Shown one piece after another: positions 43,311 through 52,099 of a DNA stretch of 64,000 nucleotides. The notes under the pieces were generated by a model. It did no database searches. It had not been told where the DNA came from and saw nothing but the letters and a program-made list of their open reading frames with translations. Source of the DNA: CAZOWL01 sp964583605 (GTDB lineage: Bacteria > Pseudomonadota > Gammaproteobacteria > Chromatiales > Chromatiaceae). The stretch lies in the NCBI GenBank assembly GCA_964583605.1, contig CAZOWL010000004.1, positions 1-64,000 of the forward strand. The letters are read 5' to 3'. Made by a program: the position numbers and the translations under genes. The first letter of the stretch is position 1; every line of letters starts with the position of its first letter.

Positions 43311-44879
43311 TCACGCCGAGCGGGCGAGCCGCCGAGGCACCGCAACCGGTGGCTCGGCCAGCCGGCCAGCGGCGCGCAGCTCGTCGTAGAAGGCCGCCAA
43401 GGCCTCCACGATCGGCCTGTCGGCATACTCGCCGCTCGGCTGGATGCCGGCGGCCTCCAATCGGCCCCAAGGCTCGAAGCCGATCTTCGAGCAAAGCACC
43501 GCCACACAGCCCGAGAGCGCCTCGATCGCGCCGGCCAGGGCCGCCTCAGCAGTACCGCAAGCGTCCGGTCCGCTGCAGTAGCGGGCCACGGAGCGAAGAC
43601 CGGCCAGGCGCACGCCGCCGGGACCGACCTCGTAGATCAGGAACTCCTCGGTCTGACCGAAATGCCGGTCGATGAGGCGCCCCTCGCGGGTCGCAACGGC
43701 CATCCGTACCGTCGGCGATTGAGTGTCCCGCGCGGGCGGGCGCTCTGGGACCCGGCGCTTTAGCGTCGTGAGCGACACGCGCACCTCGGCCGCCGGCGGC
43801 GCGCTGGGCTGACGACGGCCCTCGATCTCGGCCTGCACGGCGCGCCGGCGCGCCATCGCCGCGACCGGATCGATCGGCATCGCCGCGATCTTCTCGAGCG
43901 TGAAATCGCCTTGGCGGTCCTCGCCGAGCAGGCCGACCGCGTCGGCACGGCACTGCCGGCAATGGCGCATCATCTTCATCTCACCGGCGCAGGCGTCCTG
44001 CAGCGCTGCAAGCTCGGCGGGGCTCGGCCCACGCTGACCCATGAGCCCATAGAAGGTGCCATGCTCGGGCTCGGCGATCAGCGGCATGACGTTGTGTAGG
44101 AAGGCCCCCTTTGCCTTGACGACGCGGCTGACCTCCTCGATGTGCGCATCGTTCACGCCCGGAATCATCACCGAGTTGACCTTCACGAGGACATCGCGCG
44201 CGACGAGCGCCTCGAGACCGCGCTGTTGCTGCTCGATCAGGATCTCGGCCGCGCGGCGACCGCGGATCCGCCGATTCCGCCAGAAGATCCACGGGTAGAT
44301 CTCGGCGCCGATATCCGCGTCGAGACAATTGATCGTGATGGTGACGTGGTCGATGTTGTGTGCGCAGATCTCATCGACCAGCCCTGGCAACGCCAGGCCG
44401 TTGGTCGACAGACAGAGCTTGAGGTCCGGGGCCTGCTCGCTGAGGGCGCGAAAGGTCGCGAGCGTGCGCTCCGGATTGGCCAGCGGGTCACCTGGTCCAG
44501 CGATCCCGACGACGCTCAGCTGCGGAATGTCGGCGCCAACGGCCAGGACCTTCTTCACGGCCTGCTCGGGTGTCAGCAGCTCAGAGACCACGCCTGGGCG
44601 GGACTCATTCGCACAGTCGAATTTACGGTTGCAATAGTGGCATTGGAGGTTGCACGCGGGCGCCACCGCCACATGCATGCGGGCGTAGTGGTGATGGGCC
44701 TCCTCGGAGAAGCAGGGATGATTGTGGATCCGCTGCCTCAACCGATCAGGCATCTGATTTGGGTTCGCATCAGCCGTCGCGCCCGGGGCGCAGCCGCCGG
44801 GGCGACAGCCCGGAACGAGCGCAGGATTTCGCCTCTCAGCCGCGGCCCTCTCGCCTAGCCCCACAACTCGTAACGCCAT
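43311..44879 (-). CDS. nifB: NifB, radical SAM synthase of the nitrogenase cofactor core
   Basis: 522 residues from the ATG at 44879 (GGAGAT upstream). Radical SAM motif CNLQCHYCNRKFDC followed by ANESRPGVVSELLTPEQA, then GIAGPGDPLANP and LCLSTNGLALP. A C-terminal NifX-like domain (MAVATREGRLIDRHFGQTEEFLIYEV) begins near residue 400. It builds NifB-co, the Fe8S9C precursor of FeMo-co. It is the first gene of a seven-gene unit ending in draG and has a sigma-54 promoter and NifA sites upstream. Confidence 0.97.
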   Translation of the reverse strand: MALRVVGLGERAAAERRNPALVPGCRPGGCAPGATADANPNQMPDRLRQRIHNHPCFSEEAHHHYARMHVAVAPACNLQCHYCNRKFDCANESRPGVVSELLTPEQAVKKVLAVGADIPQLSVVGIAGPGDPLANPERTLATFRALSEQAPDLKLCLSTNGLALPGLVDEICAHNIDHVTITINCLDADIGAEIYPWIFWRNRRIRGRRAAEILIEQQQRGLEALVARDVLVKVNSVMIPGVNDAHIEEVSRVVKAKGAFLHNVMPLIAEPEHGTFYGLMGQRGPSPAELAALQDACAGEMKMMRHCRQCRADAVGLLGEDRQGDFTLEKIAAMPIDPVAAMARRRAVQAEIEGRRQPSAPPAAEVRVSLTTLKRRVPERPPARDTQSPTVRMAVATREGRLIDRHFGQTEEFLIYEVGPGGVRLAGLRSVARYCSGPDACGTAEAALAGAIEALSGCVAVLCSKIGFEPWGRLEAAGIQPSGEYADRPIVEALAAFYDELRAAGRLAEPPVAVPRRLARSA

Positions 44880-44943
44880 CACGCCATCTCCACGTCTTGA
44901 CCGAAGCGCGGTGCCCCGCTGGAACAAGCTGCCCTGGCTCGAC

Positions 44944-44958
44944 GCAGATTGCGTGCCT
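44944..44958 (-). promoter_or_regulatory. Sigma-54 promoter of the nifB unit
   Basis: On the minus strand AGGCAC-GCAAT-CTGC has the GG and GC doublets at exact -24/-12 spacing, with two deviations from TGGCAC-N5-TTGC. It lies 65 bp before the nifB start, and two NifA-type sites lie upstream. Confidence 0.75.
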
Positions 44959-45021
44959 AAGTCGTCGGACGGCGCTTAGTCATTGTTTTGCCAACTCACC
45001 AGGGCCGGGGCTCGGATCCGC

Positions 45022-45037
45022 TGTAGGCAAAGCGACA
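45022..45037. promoter_or_regulatory. NifA upstream activator site 1 for nifB
   Basis: TGT-N10-ACA (TGTAGGCAAAGCGACA), about 65 bp upstream of the putative -24 element of nifB. A second site lies 19 bp further upstream. Confidence 0.7.
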
Positions 45038-45055
45038 AGCTTGCGAGGCCCATCT

Positions 45056-45071
45056 TGTAGGGATCGACACA
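45056..45071. promoter_or_regulatory. NifA upstream activator site 2 for nifB
   Basis: TGT-N10-ACA (TGTAGGGATCGACACA), about 100 bp upstream of the putative -24 element. Paired sites are common before nif promoters. Confidence 0.65.
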
Positions 45072-45203
45072 GCCACCCCCCCTGACCAAGAGGGTCTCGG
45101 CGCCTCCTGGATTCACCACCGGCACGACACCGCCGACCCGCCGAGCCGCGCGGTTACGCCGACGGGCACCGTCTCCGGACCGAGCACTGATCCCCATCGC
45201 GCG

Positions 45204-45331
45204 TTACTATCAAGCTCGCGAAGCACGTTGGCTCCCTCGCCCTCTGGGAGAGGGTTGGGGTGAGGGAACGATCAGGGGCGAGGCGATATTCGATCATCTG
45301 GGGTGGCTCGCCTCGCCCCATGATCGTTAGG
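45204..45331 (-). repeat. Dispersed palindromic repeat, copy E
   Basis: Full-length copy in minus orientation between the nifB control region and the DUF4124 gene. Left end CCTAACGATCATGGGGCGAGGC and tail TAGTAA on the minus strand. A reading frame running through it into the DUF4124 gene is not the start of that gene. Confidence 0.92.
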
Positions 45332-45373
45332 CTAGTCGGGCAGGAAGTTCATCTAGACAGGGAGAGCAAAGAC

Positions 45374-45826
45374 ATGCGCACGGCATGGCCGGTTGGCCTT
45401 CTTATGGTGGCGATGGGCGCCGCGGTACAGGTGCAGGCGACAACCATCCACAAGTGCGAGGATGCGGATGGGCACATCTACTACCGCGATCGCGCCTGTG
45501 ACGAGGCGAATGCGAGTCGTGAGATCGACCAATCCACGTTCAATGTCAGCGGCCGCGGCGGACTGACCGAGCGGGAGTGGCGCGAGTACGAGCGCATTCG
45601 ACAGGAGCGCGCCGCCCACGTACAGGCCCGCATCGAATCAGGGCGCGCGCAGGTCGGTACCGCGATTGGCTATGAGGATCGGCTGCGGCTCCGCGAGCTG
45701 CGCATGCGGCGCAAGCGGGTCCTGAAGGCCCTCGATCGGGACCACATCTCCATCGGCGAGGGCGCCGTGCTACGCCAAGAGCTCGAAGAGATCGGCCGAC
45801 AAGAAGACCTGATCGTCGGGAGGTGA
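45374..45826 (+). CDS. DUF4124 domain protein, exported
   Basis: 150 residues from the ATG at 45374 (GGAGAG upstream). Signal peptide MRTAWPVGLLMVAMGAAVQVQA, then the DUF4124 segment TIHKCEDADGHIYYRDRACDE with two cysteines, and a long charged coiled-coil-like tail (RIRQERAAHVQARIESGRA). Function unknown. It stands alone between the divergent nifB unit and convergent draT. Confidence 0.85.
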   Translation: MRTAWPVGLLMVAMGAAVQVQATTIHKCEDADGHIYYRDRACDEANASREIDQSTFNVSGRGGLTEREWREYERIRQERAAHVQARIESGRAQVGTAIGYEDRLRLRELRMRRKRVLKALDRDHISIGEGAVLRQELEEIGRQEDLIVGR

Positions 45827-45960
45827 AGGATCGGCGCGGCGCGCCAGGCCAGCGTGAACGCGAGGTCGGGATCGAAATCCAGCTTCTGGCGGAAGGTCTC
45901 GATTTCGATCCCGAAACCGATTTCGACGATCACGGCTCGTGGCTCTGAAGCGAAGCCTCG

Positions 45961-46818
45961 TCAGAAGGTGCTGATCTGCACCTCGTATACGCCCCCGATC
46001 ACAACGAGCTCGTCCTCCCCTTTGAGCAGGCCCGGCAAGAGACGATTGTAGAAAAAGACCTTCGGCAGCGGCACCGCCGCCTCGAGGATGTAATCGCCGA
46101 ACTCGTCGGCGCGCTCCCGCTCGCTGGTGAATGAGCTCAGGTTGTTCAGCAGCACACGATAGCAGCCGCCGGGCTCACGGCCGAGCACTTCATGCTCATC
46201 GATACGGTTGATGCCGCGATAGAGCCTCAGGTGGGTCGGTCCGGCGTGTTGCCGAGACAGCTCGTACTGGCAATAGGTATAGAGCAGATCGAGCTGCGCC
46301 TCTAGCGCGTTGGTGGCGTAGAGCCCCCTGGCGCCGGCGACCAGGTAGCGGTGATAGGCCTCGCTGTTGGTCTCATCGAGGCAGCCGCCGTGATGCCGGG
46401 CGCGCAGCCCAAAGCGGGTCTCGACCCAGTGCTTGAGCACCGCCCCTTCGCGGCCGTCCGAATCGAATGACCAGCCACGCACCATGCGCAGGTAATTGGC
46501 GTTGGCGCGTTTCCTCTTCTTGCGGCCGGGCGTCAGTCCCGCCTCCTCCAGATCCTCCAGGCAGAAATGAACGCTCATGTAGTCGGTAAAGAGCCGTGCC
46601 CGCTCCCCGTGGGACTCCAGTGCGTCAAGACCGACAAAGAGCTGGGCGTGAAAGGCGCGGATCCCGTCGATCTCCAACGGTACCGGGTGGGCCTGATAGG
46701 TCAAGCTGCCGAGGATCACGGACGGCAGATTGCAGCGGTTGAGCGGGAGCCGCGCGTTGGCCGGCAGAGACGGCGCGGCAAGACCGGGAAGCGTCGTGTC
46801 GGGAGGATTGCGGGTCAT
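45961..46818 (-). CDS. draT: NAD(+)-dinitrogen-reductase ADP-ribosyltransferase DraT
   Basis: 285 residues from the ATG at 46818. Transfers ADP-ribose from NAD to the key arginine of NifH and switches nitrogenase off. Recognisable stretches are NRCNLPSVILGSLTYQAHP, RHHGGCLDETNSEAYHRYLVA, RLYRGINRIDEHEVLG and NNLSSFTSERERADEFGDYI with the catalytic Glu region. It is divergent from nifH, sharing a 312 bp control region that holds a NifA site, so it may also respond to NifA. Confidence 0.95.
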   Translation of the reverse strand: MTRNPPDTTLPGLAAPSLPANARLPLNRCNLPSVILGSLTYQAHPVPLEIDGIRAFHAQLFVGLDALESHGERARLFTDYMSVHFCLEDLEEAGLTPGRKKRKRANANYLRMVRGWSFDSDGREGAVLKHWVETRFGLRARHHGGCLDETNSEAYHRYLVAGARGLYATNALEAQLDLLYTYCQYELSRQHAGPTHLRLYRGINRIDEHEVLGREPGGCYRVLLNNLSSFTSERERADEFGDYILEAAVPLPKVFFYNRLLPGLLKGEDELVVIGGVYEVQISTF

Positions 46819-46939
46819 CGGTCTCGCCAGTGTGGACGGCTCGAGATCTATGACCGCATGATGACGGATCGCCCCCCGGACGCAAACCCCTAGCTGAGCC
46901 AGGGTTTCAGCGCAGCCCGACGCCCGACATCGGCGGAGG

Positions 46940-46955
46940 TGTCGTTGTCCGTACA
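46940..46955. promoter_or_regulatory. NifA upstream activator site of nifH
   Basis: TGT-N10-ACA (TGTCGTTGTCCGTACA), 97 bp upstream of the -24 element of the nifH promoter. A second half-site arrangement with N11 overlaps it (TGTCCGTACAGTCGACA). Confidence 0.8.
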
Positions 46956-47051
46956 GTCGACACGGCTTTGTCGGCTTTGCGACTTCCTGACGCCGACCAC
47001 ACCCATCCCGCAAGCTCCAGTATTGAGTACAAAAAATTGCGTAACGCGACA

Positions 47052-47067
47052 TGGCACGCGGGTTGCT
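47052..47067 (+). promoter_or_regulatory. Sigma-54 promoter of nifHDK
   Basis: TGGCAC-GCGGG-TTGCT is a perfect match to the sigma-54 consensus TGGCAC-N5-TTGC(A/T). It lies 64 bp before the nifH start, with a NifA site upstream. Confidence 0.95.
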
Positions 47068-47130
47068 CAAGCTGTCGCGAGGGCATTACTTCCAATGCTG
47101 CCACAGCAAGCACGAAAGAGGAGCAATTCT

Positions 47131-48012
47131 ATGGCACTGCGTCAATGCGCCATCTATGGCAAGGGCGGGATCGGCAAGTCGACAACGACTCAGAACCTGG
47201 TCGCGGGTCTCGCCGAGGCCGGCAAGAAGGTCATGATCGTCGGCTGTGATCCGAAGGCCGACTCAACCCGACTGATGCTGCACTCGAAGGCCCAGAACTC
47301 GGTCATGGAGCTGGCCGCCCAGGCCGGCAGCGTCGAGGATCTCGAGCTCGAGGACGTCCTGTCCGTCGGCTACGGCGGTGTGAAGTGCGTCGAGTCCGGT
47401 GGCCCGGAGCCGGGCGTCGGCTGCGCCGGTCGCGGCGTCATCACGGCGATCAACTTCCTCGAAGAGGAGGGCGCCTATGACGAGGATCTAGACTTCGTCT
47501 TCTATGACGTCCTGGGCGACGTCGTCTGCGGCGGCTTCGCGATGCCGATCCGCGAGAACAAGGCGCAGGAGATCTACATCGTCGTCTCGGGCGAGATGAT
47601 GGCCATGTATGCGGCGAACAATATCTCCAAGGGTATCGTCAAGTATGCCAACTCCGGTGGCGTGCGCCTGGCCGGCTTGATCTGCAACAGCCGCAACACC
47701 GACCGTGAGGACGAGCTGATCGAGGCCCTGGCCGCCAAGCTCGGCACCCAGATGATCCACTTCGTGCCGCGCGACAACGTCGTGCAGCACGCCGAGATCC
47801 GGCGGATGACGGTCATCGAGTACGACCCGAAGGCCAAGCAGGCCGACGAATACCGCACGCTGGCGCAGAAAATCATCGACAACAAGAAGTTCGTGATCCC
47901 GACCCCGTGCACGATGGACGAGCTCGAAGACCTGCTGACCGAGTTCGGCATCATCACGCCGGACGACGAGAGCATCGTCGGCAAGAGCGCCGCCGAGGCC
48001 GCCGTCGCCTAG
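47131..48012 (+). CDS. nifH: Nitrogenase iron protein NifH
   Basis: 293 residues from the ATG at 47131 (AAAGAGGAG upstream). P-loop YGKGGIGKST, cluster cysteines Cys98 in GVGCAGRG and Cys133 in DVVCGGFAMP. Arg101 beside Cys98 is the ADP-ribosylation site of DraT. It is the reductase that feeds NifDK with electrons and ATP energy. First gene of the nifHDKT-fdx-nafY unit. Confidence 0.99.
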   Translation: MALRQCAIYGKGGIGKSTTTQNLVAGLAEAGKKVMIVGCDPKADSTRLMLHSKAQNSVMELAAQAGSVEDLELEDVLSVGYGGVKCVESGGPEPGVGCAGRGVITAINFLEEEGAYDEDLDFVFYDVLGDVVCGGFAMPIRENKAQEIYIVVSGEMMAMYAANNISKGIVKYANSGGVRLAGLICNSRNTDREDELIEALAAKLGTQMIHFVPRDNVVQHAEIRRMTVIEYDPKAKQADEYRTLAQKIIDNKKFVIPTPCTMDELEDLLTEFGIITPDDESIVGKSAAEAAVA

Positions 48013-48142
48013 CTACGGGAATCGCTGTCTCCGACAGCGCCCCCCAAGACAGCCTGTCCCTCGCCCCGGCATCCGGACGGCGAGGCCTTCAACGCGCGCT
48101 TGTCGGCGGATGAGCCGCGGCGCGGAGATGAGGAACGCCACC

Positions 48143-49624
48143 ATGGCACAACTGAGTCGTGAAGAGGCCCAGGCCTTGATCCAAGAGGTCCTCGAGGTCT
48201 ACCCCGAGAAGGCCAAGAAGGACCGCACCAAGCACCTGGCGGTCAACGATCACTCGATCGAGCAATCGAAGAAGTGCATCACTTCAAACCGCAAATCCCA
48301 GCCCGGCGTGATGACGATCCGCGGTTGCGCCTACGCCGGCTCGCGCGGCGTGGTCTGGGGCCCTGTGAAGGACATGGTCCACATCTCCCACGGACCGGTC
48401 GGCTGCGGGCAGTACTCCCGCGCCGGGCGCCGCAACTACTATGTCGGCCTCACCGGCGTGAACACCTTCGGCACGATGAACTTCACCTCGGACTTCCAGG
48501 AGAAGGATATCGTCTTCGGCGGTGATAAGAAGCTCGACAAGCTGATCACCGAGATCGAGACCCTCTTCCCGCTCAGCAAGGGCATCACCGTCCAATCGGA
48601 GTGTCCGATCGGGCTCATCGGCGACGACATCGAGGCCGTCTCGAAGAAGAAGGCCAAGGAGCTCCACAAGCCCGTCGTGCCGGTGCGCTGCGAGGGCTTC
48701 CGCGGCGTCTCGCAATCCCTCGGCCATCACATCGCCAACGACGCGATCCGCGATTGGGTGCTCGGCAACCGCGACGGCAAGCCGTTCGAGGGCACGCCCT
48801 ATGACGTCGCCATCCTCGGCGACTACAACATCGGCGGCGATGCCTGGTCCTCGCGCATCCTGTTGGAAGAGATGGGCCTGCGCGTCGTCGCCCAGTGGTC
48901 CGGCGATGGCACCCTCTCGGAGATGGAGCTGACCCCCAAGGTCAAGCTCAACCTGGTTCACTGCTACCGCTCGATCAACTACATCACGCGGCACATGGAG
49001 GAGAAATACGGGATCCCGTGGATGGAGTACAACCTGTTCGGGCCGACCAAGATCGCCGAGTCGCTGCGCAAGATCGCCGCCTTCTTCGACGAGACGATCC
49101 AGGCCAATGCCGAGCGGGTCATCGCCAAGTACCAGGCCGAGTACGAGGCCGTCGTCGCCAAGTACCGCCCGCGCCTCGAGGGCAAGAAGGTCATGCTCTA
49201 CGTCGGGGGCCTGCGGCCGCGGCACATCATCGGCGCCTACGAGGATCTCGGCATGGAGGTCGTCGGCACCGGCTACGAGTTCGCCCACAACGACGACTAC
49301 GACCGCACGATCAAGGAGGTGGGCGAGGCGACGCTGCTCTACGACGATATCACCGGCTACGAGTTCGAGGAGTTCGTCAAGCGCGTGCGCCCGGACCTGG
49401 TCGGCTCAGGCATCAAGGAGAAGTACATCTTCCAGAAGATGGGCATCCCCTTCCGCCAGATGCATTCCTGGGACTACTCAGGCCCCTATCACGGCTATGA
49501 CGGCTTCGCCATCTTCGCCCGCGATATGGACATGACCATCAACAACCCCTGCTGGCAGCGGATGCAGGCCCCATGGCTGAAACCCGCCGCGGACGACGCG
49601 ACTGAGCTCGCCGCCAGCGCGTGA
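48143..49624 (+). CDS. nifD: Nitrogenase molybdenum-iron protein alpha chain NifD
   Basis: 493 residues from the ATG at 48143 (AGGA upstream; in-frame ATGs at 48110 and 48128 are less likely). P-cluster ligands in RGCAYAGSRG, HGPVGCGQYSRAGRR and SECPIGLIGDD. FeMo-co ligands Cys in LVHCYRSIN and His in QMHSWDYSGPYHGYDG. The Arg-rich RRNYYVG and the VGGLRPRH loop are normal. It follows nifH by 130 bp. Confidence 0.99.
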   Translation: MAQLSREEAQALIQEVLEVYPEKAKKDRTKHLAVNDHSIEQSKKCITSNRKSQPGVMTIRGCAYAGSRGVVWGPVKDMVHISHGPVGCGQYSRAGRRNYYVGLTGVNTFGTMNFTSDFQEKDIVFGGDKKLDKLITEIETLFPLSKGITVQSECPIGLIGDDIEAVSKKKAKELHKPVVPVRCEGFRGVSQSLGHHIANDAIRDWVLGNRDGKPFEGTPYDVAILGDYNIGGDAWSSRILLEEMGLRVVAQWSGDGTLSEMELTPKVKLNLVHCYRSINYITRHMEEKYGIPWMEYNLFGPTKIAESLRKIAAFFDETIQANAERVIAKYQAEYEAVVAKYRPRLEGKKVMLYVGGLRPRHIIGAYEDLGMEVVGTGYEFAHNDDYDRTIKEVGEATLLYDDITGYEFEEFVKRVRPDLVGSGIKEKYIFQKMGIPFRQMHSWDYSGPYHGYDGFAIFARDMDMTINNPCWQRMQAPWLKPAADDATELAASA

Positions 49625-49632
49625 CGGACAGA

Positions 49633-49699
49633 GCCGCCAGCCTCGAGCCGCCGGCCTCCAGCTCCCCCCGCTGGAGGCTGGGGGGTGGCAGCTGGCGGC
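49633..49699 (+). other. Compound stem-loop between nifD and nifK
   Basis: An inner perfect stem, GCCTCCAGC (49654-49662) with GCTGGAGGC (49670-49678) around seven bases, is enclosed by an outer stem, GCCGCCAG (49633-49640) with CTGGCGGC (49692-49699). No T run follows. It lies just after the nifD stop and 65 bp before nifK, so it may stabilise the nifHD message or adjust nifK expression. Confidence 0.7.
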
Positions 49700-49763
49700 G
49701 CCACGAACCATCCCTTTTTCCACGCCTCCGTCCGCAGATGAGCGGCGAGGCAGGAGCCCAGCC

Positions 49764-51335
49764 ATGAGCCAGACCGTCGATAAGATCAAGCCCTGCTATC
49801 CCCTCTTCCTCGATGAGGACTACGCCCACAACCTCTCGACCAAGCAGACCGGGTTCGAGGAGCGTCCGCCAGCGGACAAGATGGAGGAGGTCTTCAACTG
49901 GTCGACGACCCAGGAGTACCAGGACCTCAACTTCCAGCGCGAGGCCCTGACCATCAACCCAGCCAAGGCCTGTCAGCCGCTCGGGGCCGTGCTCTGTTCC
50001 CTAGGCTTCGAGAAGACCCTGCCCTATGTGCACGGCTCTCAAGGGTGTGTCGCCTACTTTCGCACCTACTTCAACCGCCACTTCAAGGAGCCGATCGCCT
50101 GCGTCTCAGACTCGATGACCGAGGATGCCGCGGTCTTCGGCGGTCAGAAGAACATGTTCGACGGCCTGGAGAACGCCAAGGCCCTGTACAAGCCGGAGAT
50201 GATCGCCGTCTCGACGACCTGCATGGCCGAGGTCATCGGCGACGATCTCAACGCTTTTATCGGCAATGCCCGCAAGGAAGGGCACATCGGTGCCGACTTC
50301 CCGATCCCCTTCGCCCACACCCCGAGCTTCGTCGGCTCCCACACCACGGGCTGGGACAACATGTTCGAGGGCATCATCCGCTACTTCACGCTCAATGAGA
50401 TGGAGGGCAAGGAGGTCGGCAGCAACGGCAAGGTCAACCTGGTCCCGGGCTTCGAGACCTACCTCGGCAACTACCGCGTCATGCACCGGATGATGCGCGA
50501 GATGGGCGTCGACTACAGCCTGTTGTGCGACCCGGCAGAGATCCTGGACACGCCCGCAGATGGCGAGTACCGGATGTACGACGGTGGCACCAGCATCGCC
50601 GAGGTCAAGGACGCCCCGAACGCGATCGACACCCTGCTGTTGCAGCCCTGGCAGCTGACCAAGACCAAGAAGTATGTGCAGACGACCTGGAAGCATGCCG
50701 CCACGCCGCTCCAGATCCCGATGGGCCTGGAGTGGACCGATGAGCTCCTGATGAAGGTCTCCGAGCTCACCGGCAAAGCGATCCCCGACTCGCTCGCCAA
50801 GGAGCGCGGCCGCCTCGTCGACATGATGACCGACAGTCACGCCTGGCTGCACGGCAAGAAGTTCGCGCTCTGGGGCGATGCCGACTTCGTGCTCGGCATG
50901 GTCAAGTTCCTGCTCGAGCTCGGCGCCGAGCCGACCCACATCCTCTGCCACCACGCCAACAAACGCTGGAAGAAGGAGGTCGAGAGGGTGCTCGCCGAGT
51001 CACCCTATGGCGCAAACGGCAAGGTCTACATGGGCAACGACCTTTGGCACATGCGCTCGCTCGTCTTCACCGACAAGCCGGACTTCATGATCGGCAACTC
51101 CTACGGCAAGTTCATCCAGCGCGACACATTGCACAAGGGCAAGGCGTTCGAGGTGCCGCTGATCCGCATCGGCTTCCCGATCTTCGACCGGCATCACCTG
51201 CACCGGATGACGACGCTTGGCTACGAGGGCGCGATGTACATCCTGACCACCCTCGTCAATGCGGTCCTCGAGCGGCTCGACGAGGAGACGAGCGAGATGG
51301 GCGTCAGCGACTTCAACTACGACCTGATCCGTTAA
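49764..51335 (+). CDS. nifK: Nitrogenase molybdenum-iron protein beta chain NifK
   Basis: 523 residues. P-cluster ligands in AKACQPLGAVLCSLGFEKTLPYVHGSQGCVAYF and in SVSTTCMAEVIGDD-like ISVSTTCMAEV. Also SDSMTEDAAVFGGQKNM and the C-terminal GFPIFDRHHLHR. With NifD it forms the dinitrogenase tetramer. It starts at 49764 after GAGGCAGGAGC. Length and motifs are normal. Confidence 0.98.
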   Translation: MSQTVDKIKPCYPLFLDEDYAHNLSTKQTGFEERPPADKMEEVFNWSTTQEYQDLNFQREALTINPAKACQPLGAVLCSLGFEKTLPYVHGSQGCVAYFRTYFNRHFKEPIACVSDSMTEDAAVFGGQKNMFDGLENAKALYKPEMIAVSTTCMAEVIGDDLNAFIGNARKEGHIGADFPIPFAHTPSFVGSHTTGWDNMFEGIIRYFTLNEMEGKEVGSNGKVNLVPGFETYLGNYRVMHRMMREMGVDYSLLCDPAEILDTPADGEYRMYDGGTSIAEVKDAPNAIDTLLLQPWQLTKTKKYVQTTWKHAATPLQIPMGLEWTDELLMKVSELTGKAIPDSLAKERGRLVDMMTDSHAWLHGKKFALWGDADFVLGMVKFLLELGAEPTHILCHHANKRWKKEVERVLAESPYGANGKVYMGNDLWHMRSLVFTDKPDFMIGNSYGKFIQRDTLHKGKAFEVPLIRIGFPIFDRHHLHRMTTLGYEGAMYILTTLVNAVLERLDEETSEMGVSDFNYDLIR

Positions 51336-51354
51336 ACGGATCGACACGACTCCC

Positions 51355-51390
51355 GCCGAAGGCCTTTGGCCTCACCCACAGGCCTTCGGC
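51355..51390 (+). other. Perfect stem-loop between nifK and nifT
   Basis: GCCGAAGGCC (51355-51364) pairs perfectly with GGCCTTCGGC (51381-51390) around a 16-base loop, 20 bp after the nifK stop and 27 bp before nifT. There is no T run. It probably stabilises or processes the message, or lowers transcription into nifT and the genes after it. Confidence 0.7.
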
Positions 51391-51416
51391 ACGGGAAGCA
51401 AGACAGGAACGAACCT

Positions 51417-51629
51417 ATGCCAAACGTGATGATTCGCCGAAACGAGGCCGGCGGCCTGCTCTTCTACGTCGCCAAGAAGGACATGGAGGAGCGGATCGCG
51501 TCGGTCGAGCACGACACCGCCGAGCAATGGGGTGGCGAGGTCGAGCTGACCGACGGCTCGCGCTGGTACATCGACCCGATCAGCCCGCCGCCGAGCTTCC
51601 CGATGACGCTGCGCTTCAAGCGGGTGTAG
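51417..51629 (+). CDS. nifT: NifT/FixU family protein
   Basis: 70 residues beginning MPNVMIRRNEAGGLLFYVAKKDMEE and containing GGEVELTDGSRWYIDP, the usual NifT pattern. The role is unclear and often dispensable. The start is the ATG at 51417; the frame upstream covers the nifK-nifT stem-loop. Confidence 0.93.
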   Translation: MPNVMIRRNEAGGLLFYVAKKDMEERIASVEHDTAEQWGGEVELTDGSRWYIDPISPPPSFPMTLRFKRV

Positions 51630-51807
51630 CGCCACCAGCCAAGCGAGGATCTCACCTTGGTCCAGTTCCGATGAACGACCACGGTTCCGACGCGCCGCGC
51701 GCACAGGTGAACCTGCCGGAGGCTGGCAGTCGCAGGCCGCAAGCGATAGTCCAATGACCCTGATCGACCGCAGATCACCAACGCTATTCGAATCCGGAGA
51801 CACCACC

Positions 51808-52002
51808 ATGGCCCTTCAAATCGTCCGTGACCTTTGCACCGCCTGTGGCGACTGCGAGCCCCTCTGCCCGACCCAATCGATCAGCGCCTACAAAGGCGTC
51901 TATCGCATCGAGGCCAGCACCTGCAACGAGTGCGAGGGCGAGTCCGATGCGCCCCAGTGCCTCGATGCCTGCATGGAGGAGGACTGCATCATCCCGGCCT
52001 GA
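51808..52002 (+). CDS. 4Fe-4S ferredoxin of the nifHDK unit
   Basis: 64 residues with CTACGDCEPLCP and CNECEGESDAPQCLDACMEEDC, a 2[4Fe-4S] ferredoxin with the extended second motif of nif-linked types. It starts at the ATG at 51808, 178 bp after nifT, and precedes nafY. Likely an electron donor in nitrogen fixation or cofactor assembly. Confidence 0.92.
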   Translation: MALQIVRDLCTACGDCEPLCPTQSISAYKGVYRIEASTCNECEGESDAPQCLDACMEEDCIIPA

Positions 52003-52099
52003 CCACGCCAAAGCACCGAGCGAGCCGCGAGCCCGTAGGGTCCGCTGCGCGGACGGCTCGAAAAAACATCGGCCAACCAACGACCTATTGGGGTCCGTC

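Noticed and set aside
44880..45373. Possible small gene between nifB and the DUF4124 gene
   Set aside because: The short frames here coincide with NifA sites and repeat copy E and have no ribosome site.
48284..49288. Minus-strand frame opposite nifD and similar frames opposite nifK, thiC and GH31
   Set aside because: These are mirror frames of strongly biased coding sequence without family features.
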